Shown in pieces: positions 19,145-28,365 of a stretch of 64,000 nucleotides of DNA. Source of the DNA: Streptomyces sp. P3. GTDB taxonomy: Bacteria; Actinomycetota; Actinomycetes; Streptomycetales; Streptomycetaceae. Location of the stretch: assembly GCA_016893485.2 (NCBI GenBank), contig JAFEKX020000001.1:4960001-5024000 (forward strand), given 5' to 3'. Within the stretch, counting starts at the first letter, position 1, and each line of letters starts with the position of its first letter. The position numbers were made by a program, and so were the translations under genes. A model generated the notes under the pieces. The model was not told where the DNA came from. It was given only the letters and a program-made list of their open reading frames with translations, and did no database searches.

Positions 19145-19570
19145 ATGATGAGCACCACCACCGCCGTAGCCCCGCTGACCACCCAGGACGCCGAGACGCT
19201 CGTCGCCGAGGCCCGTCGGGCCGCGGAGGCCGCCGGAGTCACCGTGAGCATCACCGTGCTGGACGCCGGCGGTCATCTGCTCGCCTTCCGGCGTGACGAC
19301 CGGGCCGTGCTGATCTCCGGCGAGACCAGCACCCGCAAGGCGTACACCGCGCTCCAGCTGAACGCGCCCACCGCCGACCTCGTCGACGCCGTCCAGCCCG
19401 GAGGCCTCTTCCACACCCTGCCCACCGCACTCGACCGGCCGCTGCTGTTCATCGCGGGCGGCGTCCCGGTGCGGCGCGACGGCCGGCTGATCGGCGCGAT
19501 CGGCGTCGGTGGCGGCGCCCCGGCGCAGGACCACAGCTTCGCCCAGGCTGCCCTGGAGGCGCTTGTCTGA
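19145..19570 (+). CDS. GlcG/HbpS-family protein
   Basis: A 141-residue protein of the GlcG/HbpS (DUF336) fold. It begins MMSTTTAVAPLTTQDAETLV after an AAGGAG site, with VSITVLDAGGHLLAFRRDD, the mid motif ETSTRKAYTALQL and the Gly-rich end IGAIGVGGGAPAQDHSFAQ. Streptomyces HbpS, a relative, binds haem and senses redox stress, but this protein has no export signal, so that role is not implied. It follows the MFS gene by 109 bases and may be cotranscribed. Confidence 0.82.
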   Translation: MMSTTTAVAPLTTQDAETLVAEARRAAEAAGVTVSITVLDAGGHLLAFRRDDRAVLISGETSTRKAYTALQLNAPTADLVDAVQPGGLFHTLPTALDRPLLFIAGGVPVRRDGRLIGAIGVGGGAPAQDHSFAQAALEALV

Positions 19571-19587
19571 GGTCTGGAGTGAAGAAA

Positions 19588-19624
19588 ACGCCGGTTCCCG
19601 ACGCGGTAGGTCGGGAACCGGCGT
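19588..19624. terminator. Bidirectional terminator hairpin
   Basis: Perfect 14-bp stem (19588-19601 with 19611-19624) and a 9-base loop, preceded by AAA, between the convergent GlcG-like and acetyltransferase genes. Confidence 0.85.
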
Positions 19625-19642
19625 CCTGCGTGTCCGGGGGTG

Positions 19643-20530
19643 TCAGCCGGCCGCGACCGTCAGGGGAGCGAAGCGCCGGGTCCAGTCGCCGGGCAGCTCC
19701 GGGGTCCCGTACGTCATCACGGTGTTGAAGCCCGAGGAGGCGAGCCCGTGTTCCTTAGTCCAGGACAGCAGGGCTTCGTGGCGTACGTCGATGTCGGTGC
19801 GCAGCGGACGGTCGGTGCGGGCGGCGAGTGAGGCGAGGAGGGCCTGCGCCGTCTCCGTGTCCTGGGCGACCAGCGGGCCCACGACCTGCGTGTCCATGTT
19901 GGGCCAGGCCGCCGCGTAGCCGATGATCCGGCCGTGCTCCTCTGCCACCCTCAACTGGTCGGCGAAGGCGGGCAGCCGCGTGATGAGGAGCGTGCGATCG
20001 GTCCCGAACACCGTCTCGTCGAGGCGGAGGATGCCGTTGAGGTCCTCGGCCGTGGCCGCGCGGGTGGCGATCGGGGACTCAGGTCCGGCCGCCGTGAAGT
20101 GGCCGCGCACCGTCTCGGCCCGGCCGGTCGCCTTGAAACCGAGTTCTTCGTAGAGAGGGCGGCCGGACGAGGTCGCGTGCAGGGTCAGCGGGGTGGTGCC
20201 CATCGCCGAGACCAGGTGGCGCATCAGCCGGCGCCCCACACCCTGGCGGGCGTACCGCTCGGCGACCAGGACCATGCCGATGGCCACGAGATCCGGGCGG
20301 TCCTGCGGGCCGTACTCCGTGGTGACGCAGGCCGCGAGGAGGCCGCCCTCGGGCGCGTCGATGCCGTAACCCTTTCCGGCGCTGAGGAGGAAGCCCCACT
20401 TGTGTTCCTCGCGTGGCCACCCCCGGTCCTCGGACAAGTCGGCGCAGGCGAGGCGATCGCGGAGCGTCAGTCGGCGGATGGGCAGAGCGGCGAGGGAAGG
20501 AGTCGGCACGCAGGTCAGGCTGTCTGACAT
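19643..20530 (-). CDS. Tandem GNAT-family acetyltransferase
   Basis: About 295 residues from the ATG at 20530 (MSDSLTCVPTPSLAALPIRR). The first GNAT domain carries the acetyl-CoA motif ERYARQGVGRRLMRHLVSAM and ends PLYEELGFKATGRAE. The second half is a more degenerate GNAT fold with GRIIGYAAAWPNMDTQVVGP. Tandem GNATs of this kind are common in actinomycetes and mostly uncharacterised. The frame is intact. Confidence 0.83.
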   Translation of the reverse strand: MSDSLTCVPTPSLAALPIRRLTLRDRLACADLSEDRGWPREEHKWGFLLSAGKGYGIDAPEGGLLAACVTTEYGPQDRPDLVAIGMVLVAERYARQGVGRRLMRHLVSAMGTTPLTLHATSSGRPLYEELGFKATGRAETVRGHFTAAGPESPIATRAATAEDLNGILRLDETVFGTDRTLLITRLPAFADQLRVAEEHGRIIGYAAAWPNMDTQVVGPLVAQDTETAQALLASLAARTDRPLRTDIDVRHEALLSWTKEHGLASSGFNTVMTYGTPELPGDWTRRFAPLTVAAG

Positions 20531-20620
20531 GCGTTGTCGGCGTCCACCTGTTTCCGCTGAGACGTACGTGCTTTTGGCCATGTCATGGGCGGCTACACAA
20601 GGCGCCGACTGAAGCCGGAT

Positions 20621-20634
20621 GTTTCACGTGAAAC
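20621..20634. promoter_or_regulatory. parS site
   Basis: Perfect GTTTCACGTGAAAC in the divergent gap between the acetyltransferase and HAD genes. Confidence 0.93.
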
Positions 20635-20704
20635 ACCGGCGAACGGCAAGCATCCGACAGGCCCGCGGAATGCGCCACAGCTCCGCCGACTAACCTCGTC
20701 GGTC

Positions 20705-21340
20705 ATGGCGAGACTTCATCTCTTCGACCTCGACGGCACTCTGATGCACGGAACCAGCGCGCCCCTGGAGATCTCCCGTCAACTCGGTCTGGAAGCCGAG
20801 ACGGTGGCGCTTGAGCAGGCGATCTCGACCGGGCTGATCGGGCCGCCGGAGTATGCGACCCGCGTGTACACGCTCTGGGCGGATCTCACCGAGGCGCATG
20901 TGGTGGCGGCTTTCGAAGGCGCCCCGTGGCTGGCGCGGATTCGGGACGTCTGGGCCGAGATCAGGAGCGCCGGCGAATACTGCGCCGTCGTATCGCTCTC
21001 GCCTTCTTTCTTTGTGGAACGGCTCACGGGCTGGGGCGCCCACGCGGCACACGGATCGCTCTTTCCCGCCGTGCCTTTCACCGCGCCGGCCATGGATCTG
21101 GGCGGAGTTCTCAACGCGGCGGCCAAAGTGGTGATCGCGGATCGGCTCTGTGAGGAGTTCGGGGTGACGCGGGCGGACTGTGTCGCCTACGGCGACTCGA
21201 TGTCGGACAAGGACCTGTTCGGTGTCGTGCCTGTCTCCGTCGCGGTCAATGCGGATCAGCATCTGACAGGCCTCGCGACCCACTCCTATGAGGGGCGGGA
21301 TCTGTGGGATGCCTACGAATTGGTGCGCGGCGCCCGCTAA
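20705..21340 (+). CDS. HAD-IB family hydrolase
   Basis: A 211-residue phosphatase-type protein. The ATG at 20705 gives MARLHLFDLDGTLMHGTSAP with the catalytic DLDGT. Motif II is in CAVVSLSPSFFVERL, motif III lysine in NAAAKVVIADRL, and motif IV is CVAYGDSMSDKDLFGVV. This is the SerB-like branch (HAD-IB), which acts on small phosphomonoesters such as phosphoserine. The substrate is not assigned. Confidence 0.87.
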   Translation: MARLHLFDLDGTLMHGTSAPLEISRQLGLEAETVALEQAISTGLIGPPEYATRVYTLWADLTEAHVVAAFEGAPWLARIRDVWAEIRSAGEYCAVVSLSPSFFVERLTGWGAHAAHGSLFPAVPFTAPAMDLGGVLNAAAKVVIADRLCEEFGVTRADCVAYGDSMSDKDLFGVVPVSVAVNADQHLTGLATHSYEGRDLWDAYELVRGAR

Positions 21341-21645
21341 TTGAGGGAATCGATGGTTCGCTCCTCCCCCTGTTCGCGGGGGAGCGAGGCGGCAGTTGTC
21401 TGCGTAGCGCGGGCCGGTATGGTCGACTCCGGTTCTTGTCCGGGGCTGGACACCGCGTGAGAGTACTGCGGGCAATGTCACACTCTCGCCTTACTTGTCC
21501 GTACGCAGTGGGAATGTGGGTTGGATATGGCTGTATCAGCCGCTTGATCGAACGGGGAGAAGCAAGCCGTCCGCGCGGAAAGCAGGCAGCTTCCGGATGA
21601 GGAAGCGCGCCGAACGACCGAAAGATGTTCGAGGCGAGGCACACC
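21341..21645 (+). other. Gap with hairpin upstream of the globin-reductase
   Basis: 305 bases. A 7-bp G/C hairpin (21364-21370 with 21378-21384) just after the HAD gene is a likely terminator. The rest should carry the promoter of the downstream gene; no clear sigma-factor hexamers stand out. Confidence 0.45.
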
Positions 21646-23497
21646 ATGGACGCTCCGACCACCACGTCGGCCGACAACGGCACGTCCGGGGGCAGCGGCG
21701 GAAGCGGCTGGTTCACTCCGCGCAAGCAGCCGGAGACACCCCGGCCGAGGCACGTGAGACGACGGAGGGACGACGCCCCGCCGTATTGCGCCCGGTCCGG
21801 AGGTCCGCCGGGGGAACAAAGAGCGCCCGCCTAGGGAGAGTTCGGCCCCAGAGGCACCATCGGCACCTGGGGCTTCGCCGGCACCTTCGGGTTCGCCGGG
21901 GTCACGGCTGCCCCCAGCTTCACCGACGTCGACGGTTCCACCCACCTCACCGGCTCCGAGTGGTGACCGCGGGGCCGCCGATCCCGCCGGGCACGCTGTT
22001 CGGCAGGGCGTAGCGCCTGGCCAGGAGCGAATACCGTCGGCCGGGACCGCACCGCAGCCGTCGACTCCCGCTCGGCCCTCGACTCCCGCCCAGCCCATGG
22101 CTTTTGGCGCTCAGACCGTGCCTGCAGCCAACCCGGCTATGGCTCCCGCCGCCCAGCGCATGCCTCCGGCCCAGGCCCCGGCACCCGCGCCCGCGTCGGC
22201 GCCACATCCGCCGCACGCCCGGCAACCCGCTGCCCCCGGCTCCACTGCGGCTGCCCCGGGGCAGACTGCCCCCGCGCCGACCGCCGCCCCGCCCGCCCGC
22301 GCTCGCGTGCCCGCCCAGCGTGCTTCCGGCCCCGCCTCCGCGCCTGCTCCCACCGCCGCTCCCGTCACCCCCACCGAGAAGGCTTCCCCGGACGCCGTAC
22401 TCATCCGTCGGACCATGTCCGAAGTCGGTCCTGTCGCCGACAAGGTGACCTCGTACTTCTACGCGCTGCTCTTCGTCCGCCACCCCGAGCTGCGGTCGCT
22501 GTTCCCGGCGGCGATGGACACCCAGCGGGACCGGCTGCTCAAGGCGTTGCTCACCGCCGCGGAGCACATCGACAACACCGATGTGCTCGTCGCGTATCTG
22601 CAGAACCTGGGCCGTGGTCACCGCAAGTACGGCACCCGGCCCGAGCACTACCCGGCCGTCGGCGAGTGCCTCATCGGCGCGCTGAACAAGTACGCCTCCG
22701 CCGTCTGGGACGCGGAGACGGAGGCGGCCTGGGTGCGGGCGTACACGACGATCTCGCAGGTCATGATCGACGCGGCCGCGGCGGACGAACTGCGCGCCCC
22801 GGCCTGGTGGCACGCGGAGGTCGTCACCCATGACCTCAGGACCCGGGACGTCGCCGTCGTCACCGTCCGCCCCGACCAGCCGTATCCCTTCCTCGCCGGG
22901 CAGTACACGAGCGTGGAGACGCCCTGGTGGCCGCGGATCTGGCGGCACTACTCCTTCGCCTCCGCGCCCCGCTCGGACGGGCTGCTGACCTTCCATGTGA
23001 AGGCCGTCCCCGCGGGCTGGGTCTCGAACGCGCTGGTGCACCGCGCCCGCCCCGGTGACGTCATCCGGATGGGACCGCCGGCCGGTTCGATGACCGTGGA
23101 CCACACCACCGACAGCGGCCTGCTCTGCCTCGGCGGCGGCACCGGCATAGCGCCGATCAAGGCACTCGTCGAAGACGTCGCCGAACGCGGCGAACGGCGA
23201 CCGGTGGAGGTGTTCTACGGCGCCCGTACGGACCACGACCTGTACGACATCGACACGATGCTTCGGCTCCAGCAGTCGCTTCCGTGGCTCTCCGTCCGAC
23301 CGATCATCGACCAGCAGGCGCAACTCCAACTCCCGGACGCCATCCGCACGTACGGGCCCTGGAACGAGTTCGACGCCTACGTCTCGGGCCCGCCCGGAAT
23401 GATCCGCAGCGGTGTCCACGCCCTGCGGGACGCCGGTGTCCCGTCGGACCGCATACGGCACGACTCGGTCGAGGAGCTCGTGGTCACCGGGGACTGA
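21646..23497 (+). CDS. Globin-ferredoxin reductase (flavohaemoprotein-like) with long disordered N-terminus
   Basis: It starts MDAPTTTSADNGTSGGSGGS (ATG 21646). About 230 residues of Pro/Ala/Ser-rich low-complexity sequence, in three frames, precede a globin domain (LIRRTMSEVGPVADKVTSYF, proximal-His region NLGRGHRKYGTRPEHYPAVG). The FAD domain has WRHYSFASAP (RxYS) and the NAD(P) domain has LCLGGGTGIAPIKALVEDV. Flavohaemoproteins oxidise nitric oxide to nitrate using NAD(P)H; the globin-plus-reductase order fits that role. Two one-base losses occur at about 21735 and 21830-21850. The ordered domains are intact in one frame from 22097. Confidence 0.85.
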
Positions 23498-23513
23498 CCC
23501 GGGGCCGGAGACG

Positions 23514-23998
23514 TCAGCCCAGGTCGGGGCGTGCATCGCGAGGACCCCTTCGATGTTGCCGTCCAGATAGTGCCGTAGCGACAAGGGCACGAGGTGGACG
23601 GACGCGATGCCGACTCTGGTGAACGGGACTCTGACGATCTCGTACTCGCCGAGGGGCACCTCGTCCACCTCGGGGCCGTGGCGCAGGGCCGGGTCCATGG
23701 ATTCCAGGTGGCAGACGAAGAAATGCTGCACCTTCACGCCGGTCGAGGCCGCGTCCGCGCCGATGTGCTCGACGGTGTCCACGAAGCAGGGCACCACGTC
23801 GGAGATCTTGGCGCCGAGTTCCTCGTACACCTCGCGGTGCAGGGCGTCGACAACGGTGGTGTCCTCGGGTTCGACGCCGCCACCGGGTGTGATCCAGTAG
23901 GGATCGACACCAGGCTTGGTGCGCTTGATCAGGATCAGGGCGTCGCCGTCGAGGAGAACGGCACGTGCGGTGCGCTTGACCACGGGTCGGACGGTCAT
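23514..23998 (-). CDS. NUDIX hydrolase
   Basis: About 161 residues, starting MTVRPVVKRTARAVLLDGDA. The Nudix box is visible as GGGVEPEDTTVVDALHREVY followed by EELG. It acts on an unknown nucleoside-diphosphate-linked substrate. The plain reading has no stop for hundreds of codons. One missing C near 23525 restores the natural end MHAPDLG and a TGA at 23514-23516, converging closely with the flavohaemoprotein gene. Confidence 0.87.
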
Positions 23999-24019
23999 GG
24001 GAGGAATGTGGCCCGGCTG

Positions 24020-24033
24020 GTTCCACGTGAAAC
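24020..24033. promoter_or_regulatory. Degenerate parS
   Basis: GTTCCACGTGAAAC, one mismatch to parS, in the region upstream of the NUDIX gene. Confidence 0.65.
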
Positions 24034-24069
24034 ATCGCGGGACGTGACCTTGACGGTTCGGAGGGTGAT

Positions 24070-24083
24070 GTTTCACGTGAAAC
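24070..24083. promoter_or_regulatory. parS site
   Basis: Perfect GTTTCACGTGAAAC, 50 bases from the degenerate copy, between the NUDIX and LysR genes. Confidence 0.93.
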
Positions 24084-24120
24084 CGGCGGGTTCGCCGCGA
24101 AACGGCGACAAAGCGCCTGG

Positions 24121-25028
24121 TCAGCCCCAGTGGGCGGCGGCCCGGTGCAGCCACTCGTGGGCGCGGGCAATATGCGGCATCGCGAGAGTGCCGGTGCGGA
24201 CTACCAGGAAATACGTCCGCAGCGGCGGAACCGCGGGTTCGTGGAGCGGGACGACCTCGCCGCGCTTCAGCGCCAGCGCGCACAGATAGCGGGGCAGCAC
24301 CGCGAGCCCGGCGCCGGCGATAGCGCAGGCGAGGACCGCGCGGAGGTCCGGCACGATCACGGTGCCCGGGGCGGCCGGGCGGGAGTCGAAGACGGAGGCC
24401 CAGTACCGGGAGACGAAGGGCAGCGACTCATGGACCTCGATCACCGGGAGGTCGTCCAGGACGGGCGCGTCCTTGGGGCCGGGCTGCGCGGAGCCGAGCC
24501 GCTCGGCCCGGTGCGGGGCGGCGACCAGGACGTGCTCCTCGTCGCAGAGCGTCGTCGCGGTGAGCAGAGCGCCGCGTGGACGGGCCGTACTGATGGCCAG
24601 ATCATGATGTCCGGCGGCCAACCCTCCAAGGTCTCCTCGGCGTTCCCGAAGGACGTGCGCAGCAGCGCGAAGCCCTGGCCGTCGTCGCCGGTCAGCTCGG
24701 TGAGCGCGGGAAGGGCCCGCTCGGCGGTGAACTCGGGGGACCGGCGAGATGCAGGGTGCGCAGGGAGGCGTCGTTGTCGGGGCCCGTCTCGGCTATCTCT
24801 ACGAGGGCGTCGAGATGGGGCGCGGCCTTGTGCGCGAGTTCGTCGCCCATGGTCGTGGGGGGTGACCCCGCGGGCCTGGCGCAGGAACAGGGGGCGGCCC
24901 AACTGCCGTTCCAGGGTGCGGATCTGAGACGTCACCGCCGGCTGGGAGAGGCCGAGCAGCGCCGCGGCGCGGGTGAAGGAGCCGGCCCGGTGCACGGTCA
25001 CGAAGGTGCGCAGCAAGGCCAGATCCAT
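24121..25028 (-). CDS. LysR-family transcriptional regulator
   Basis: About 302 residues. The ATG at 25028 gives MDLALLRTFVTVHRAGSFTR, then LLGLSQPAVTSQIRTLERQL, the LysR winged helix. The effector domain is read across breaks near 24860, 24740 and 24630, where SFGNAEETLEG continues as LAAGHHDLAISTARPRGALL. It ends MPHIARAHEWLHRAAAHWG. AT-rich DNA (CTATAAATAAGTCGATAG) at 25080-25097 is a candidate binding region. The target is unclear: the neighbouring cystathionine-lyase-type gene lies upstream on the same strand, behind a terminator. Confidence 0.83.
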
Positions 25029-25176
25029 GGCTCGCACGCTCCTTTCCTCACCCTTCCTCCGGCCCCGGGCAGGGCCCAACTATAAATAAGTCGATAGGCC
25101 CCTGTCGCTACTGTGATTGGACACTGACACAGAGTCAACTAGCCTTGTTGGCGCGGTTCTTCGCGCGCAGAACCGA

Positions 25177-25214
25177 GGACGGTCCGAGCCACGAGGGGGA
25201 GGCTCGGACCGTCC
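25177..25214 (-). terminator. Terminator hairpin after the cystathionine gamma-lyase-type gene
   Basis: Perfect 14-bp stem (25177-25190 with 25201-25214), 10-base loop, 41 bases beyond the stop of the PLP-enzyme gene. Confidence 0.85.
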
Positions 25215-25254
25215 GTTGTGCGGAGCCGGCGTCGGCTGACGGCACGTAAGGCGC

Positions 25255-26409
25255 TCACCGCGCCGACTCGTCCAGCGCACGCAGCACGTCGGCCACCAGG
25301 TCATCGGGGTCCTCGGCACCGACCGAGAGGCGTACGAAGCCCTCCGGCACCGCGTCCCCGCCCCAGCGCCTCCGCCGCTCGGCGGTGGACCGCACCCCGC
25401 CGAAGCTCGTCGCGTCGTCCACGAGCCGTAGGGCGTCGAGAAAACGCTCGGCACGCGCGCGTGGGCAGCGTGAACGAAACCACGCACCCGTAGCGCCGCA
25501 TCTGCTGCGAGGCGATCTTGTGCGAGGGGTCGTCGGGCAGCCCCGGGTAGCGCAGCCCCGTGATGTCGTCCCGATCGCGCAGGACCTGCGCGAGGGTCAG
25601 CGCGGTGGCGTTCTGCCGGTCGACGCGCAGCTGGAGGGTGGCGATCGAGCGGTGCGCGAGCCAGGCCTCCATGGGCCCGGGGATCGCGCCGACGACCTTG
25701 CGCCAGCGGCGTACGGCGGCCATCGCGGTCGCGTCGGACCCGGTGACGTATCCCAGGAGGACGTCCCCGTGCCCGGTGAGCTGCTTGGTGCCGCTCGCCA
25801 CGGAGAAGTCGGCGCCGAGCTCCAGCGGGCGCTGTCCCAGGGGCGAGGCGAGGGTGTTGTCGACCGCCACGAGGGCGCCACGCGCGTGTGCCGCGTCGGC
25901 GAGCCGCCGTATGTCGCACACGTCGAGCCCGGGGTTGGACGGGGTCTCGATCCACAGCAGCTTGGCGCCGTCGAGGAGGTCGAGCTGGGCGTCCCCTCCG
26001 GTCGGCGCGGTGCGCACCTCGATGCCGTACGCCTCCAACTGCTCGCGCACCAGGGGCAGTACCTGGTAGCCGTCGTCGGGCAGTACGGCCACATCGCCCG
26101 CGCGCAGCTGCGAGAAGAGCACCGACGAGATGGCGGCCATCCCGGAGGCGAACACGAGCGCTCCACGTCGTCCCGCCCGGGCGCCTCCAGCTCGCCGATG
26201 GCACGCTCCAGGTGGGTCCAGGTGGGGTTCTCGTCCCGACCGTACTTGTACGGTCCCGTCGCGTCGCCCGGGAGATGGAAGTGCGCGGCGAACACCGGCC
26301 CGGGGAGCGTCGGTTCGTACTTCACCGGCTCGGGCAGACCCGCCCGCACCGCGCGCGTGCCGTCCCCCGCGCCATTCCCGATACCTCCGGCTGTCGCGGA
26401 ATCACTCAT
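25255..26409 (-). CDS. Cys/Met-metabolism PLP enzyme (cystathionine gamma-lyase type)
   Basis: About 385 residues. It starts MSDSATAGGIGNGAGDGTRA, then KYGRDENPTWTHLERAIGEL. The mid-part has VFASGMAAISSVLF, IETPSNPGLDVCDIRRLADA and the PLP lysine in VASGTKQLTGHGDVLLGY. The last part has SFGGVRSTAERRRRWGGDAV and ends RLSVGAEDPDDLVADVLRAL. It is read across two main breaks, near 26160 and 25465. Family members cleave or form cystathionine in the methionine-cysteine pathway. Its start overlaps the stop of the phosphatase gene (ATGA), so translation is probably coupled. Confidence 0.86.
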
Positions 26410-26897
26410 ACCGCTTGTCCCTCCACTTCCTCACGCACCGCGGCGAGCAGCCCCGTGCTCGCCGCCTCCACCATCTCAAGACACTCCTCGAAGCCGTCCA
26501 GGCCCCCGTAGTACGGATCCGGTACGTCGAGGTCAGCGGGGGCGTCGGGGTCGTAGGAGCGGAGCAGGTGGACCTTCTCGGCGTCCTGCTCGGTCGGGGC
26601 CAGGCGGCGCAGGATCTTGCGGTGGCCGGAGTCGAGGGCGATGACGAGGTCCAGGCGGGCGAACCAGGAGGCATGGAAGCGGCGGGCGACGTGGTCGGTG
26701 CCGTAGCCGTGCTCCTCCAGGACGGCGACGGCGCGCGGGTCGGCGCCGTCGCCCTCGTGCCAGCCGTCCGTGCCCGCGCTGTCGACCTCGACCAGGCCGT
26801 CGAGCCCGGCCTCGGCCACCCGCGCGCGGAAGACCGATTCGGCCATCGGCGAACGGCAGATGTTCCCGGTGCAGACGAAGCTGACGCGGTACGTCAT
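26406..26897 (-). CDS. Low-molecular-weight protein-tyrosine phosphatase
   Basis: A 163-residue LMW-PTP starting MTYRVSFVCTGNICRSPMAE, with the P-loop CTGNICRS (CX5R) and the general acid in VPDPYYGG (DPYY). It dephosphorylates protein phosphotyrosine; the streptomycete homologue PtpA has been tied to secondary metabolism. It sits eight bases after the small membrane protein gene and overlaps the cystathionine-type gene. Confidence 0.93.
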   Translation of the reverse strand: MTYRVSFVCTGNICRSPMAESVFRARVAEAGLDGLVEVDSAGTDGWHEGDGADPRAVAVLEEHGYGTDHVARRFHASWFARLDLVIALDSGHRKILRRLAPTEQDAEKVHLLRSYDPDAPADLDVPDPYYGGLDGFEECLEMVEAASTGLLAAVREEVEGQAV

Positions 26898-26904
26898 CGC
26901 GTGC

Positions 26905-27282
26905 TCAGTCCCCTTCGGGAAGGACGACGTTGAGCGCCCAGGAGACGACCGAGATGATCAGGCCGCCCAGGACCGCGGTCCAGAAGCCCTCGACGTGGAA
27001 ACTCAGGTCGAGCTTGTCGGCCAGCCACGAAGTCAGCATCAGCATCAGCGCGTTGACCACCAGGGTGATCAGGCCGAGCGTCAGGATGAACAGCGGGAAG
27101 GTCAGCACCTTGACGATCGGCTTGACCAGGAAGTTCACCAGACCGAAGACCAGAGCGACGAGGAGCAGCGTCCAGACCTTCTTGAAGGTGCTGTCACCTG
27201 TCAGGGTGATCTTGTCGAGGATCCATACGGCGACCGCCAGAGCACCCGCGTTGGCGATCGTCTTGACTAGGAAATTCTTCAT
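26905..27282 (-). CDS. YvlD/phage-holin-4-type small membrane protein
   Basis: A 125-residue protein starting MKNFLVKTIANAGALAVAVW with four hydrophobic helices, including FGLVNFLVKPIVKVLTFPLF, ILTLGLITLVVNALMLMLTS and FWTAVLGGLIISVVSWALNV. This is the YvlD/PF04020 family, a chromosomal membrane protein. The holin name is only a similarity. First gene of the run leading to the phosphatase. Confidence 0.87.
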   Translation of the reverse strand: MKNFLVKTIANAGALAVAVWILDKITLTGDSTFKKVWTLLLVALVFGLVNFLVKPIVKVLTFPLFILTLGLITLVVNALMLMLTSWLADKLDLSFHVEGFWTAVLGGLIISVVSWALNVVLPEGD

Positions 27283-27330
27283 GTGTCTGATCGTGACAGA
27301 AGAGATCGAATCCGAGCGTGGACGAGGGCG

Positions 27331-27648
27331 ATGAAGGCATTCCGGTTGGACGAACTGGAGGCGGAGCGCGCCGCCAACGACGGCGCGTACCTGCAGTTCC
27401 TGCGCGAGAAGAACATGTCGGTCGGCCTGTACGCGCTCGATTCCGGTGATCACGACCGGCAGCAGCCGCACAACCAGGACGAGGTGTACTTCGTCGTGAG
27501 CGGCCGGGCCGCGATCACCGTCGGCATGGAGACGACGCAGGTGGCACGAGGCAGCGTGATCTATGTGCCGGCCGGCGTGGCCCACAAGTTCCACCACATC
27601 AGCGAGGACCTGCGGGTGCTGGTGGTGTTCTCGCCTCCGGAGGCCTGA
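27331..27648 (+). CDS. Cupin-domain protein
   Basis: A 105-residue single cupin. The ATG at 27331 gives MKAFRLDELEAERAANDGAY. The metal motifs are HNQDEVYFVVSGRAAITVG (H-x-x-x-E) and VPAGVAHKFHHISEDLRVLV (H). Enzymatic or sensing role unknown. The start lies 48 bases from the divergent YvlD-type gene. Confidence 0.82.
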   Translation: MKAFRLDELEAERAANDGAYLQFLREKNMSVGLYALDSGDHDRQQPHNQDEVYFVVSGRAAITVGMETTQVARGSVIYVPAGVAHKFHHISEDLRVLVVFSPPEA

Positions 27649-27878
27649 ACCTTCCCTAGGCCTGCCCCTTCCGGAGCCCCCGGGTCTCCACCGGAAGCCT
27701 GACCCGCGTCTCAGGGTTCCCTAGGGGAACGGTCAGGGGAGGACAAGGGATGCGGGGCCCCGTTCGGCCTTCGCCCGCCCTAGCATCGAGTGCAGGACAT
27801 CAGAGATCCGGTGCGGGAGTGCCGGACACAGACCGGACCCGGTTCGAGCGACGGGCGGAGAGGTACAGGACGAGGACA

Positions 27879-28091
27879 ATGCGAGAGATCTTCGCGGGAC
27901 TGCCGTGGTGGGTGAAGTGGGTCGCGGTGCCGGTCATCGCCCTGTTCGTGTTCGGCGGTCTGATAGCGACCGTCGTGGGCTTTGTCATCGGACTGCTCTT
28001 CAAGGCGCTGGTGTTCGTGGCGCTGGTCGGCGGACTGGTCTACATCGTGCGGAAGTTCACGTCGAGCTCCTCCTCGCGCAGCGACTGGTGA
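27879..28091 (+). CDS. DUF5326-type small membrane protein
   Basis: A 70-residue protein, MREIFAGLPWWVKWVAVPVI, with two hydrophobic helices separated by a short turn, and a Ser-rich end (SSSSSRSDW). A conserved streptomycete hypothetical; no function is known to me. Confidence 0.78.
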   Translation: MREIFAGLPWWVKWVAVPVIALFVFGGLIATVVGFVIGLLFKALVFVALVGGLVYIVRKFTSSSSSRSDW

Positions 28092-28365
28092 GGTCTCGCG
28101 AGGCGACCGGTGATCGGTAACAGGAATCACCGGTTCCCTCGGCCGGGGAAGTTTCCCGGAGAGGCCGTCTGCGGGCGGCGGTGGGCGGTTAAAGTCCGGA
28201 ACTCCTCGCGGGGACGAACCCGCGAGCGGCGCACCCCCCCCGTGTTCCCCGCACGGGCCGCCCCCTCGCGCTCCGGAAGTGACCCTTGGCCACGGTTGAC
28301 ACCGCATCCGTAGAACAACCCCACGCACCCCCGCCCAGCCGGTCCCGCCCACATGGCCGCGCGCA
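28092..28365. other. Non-coding gap before the 27-nt repeats
   Basis: 274 bases after the small membrane protein gene. I see no gene, RNA or clear hairpin. Confidence 0.4.

Noticed and set aside
21947..23510. The minus-strand continuation of the NUDIX frame (778 codons in all)
   Set aside because: Only the NUDIX part is real. The rest is antisense to the globin-reductase and appears because one missing C hides the stop.
26905..27282. Prophage holin
   Set aside because: The family name suggests a phage, but there are no phage genes around it and the YvlD type is a common chromosomal membrane protein.
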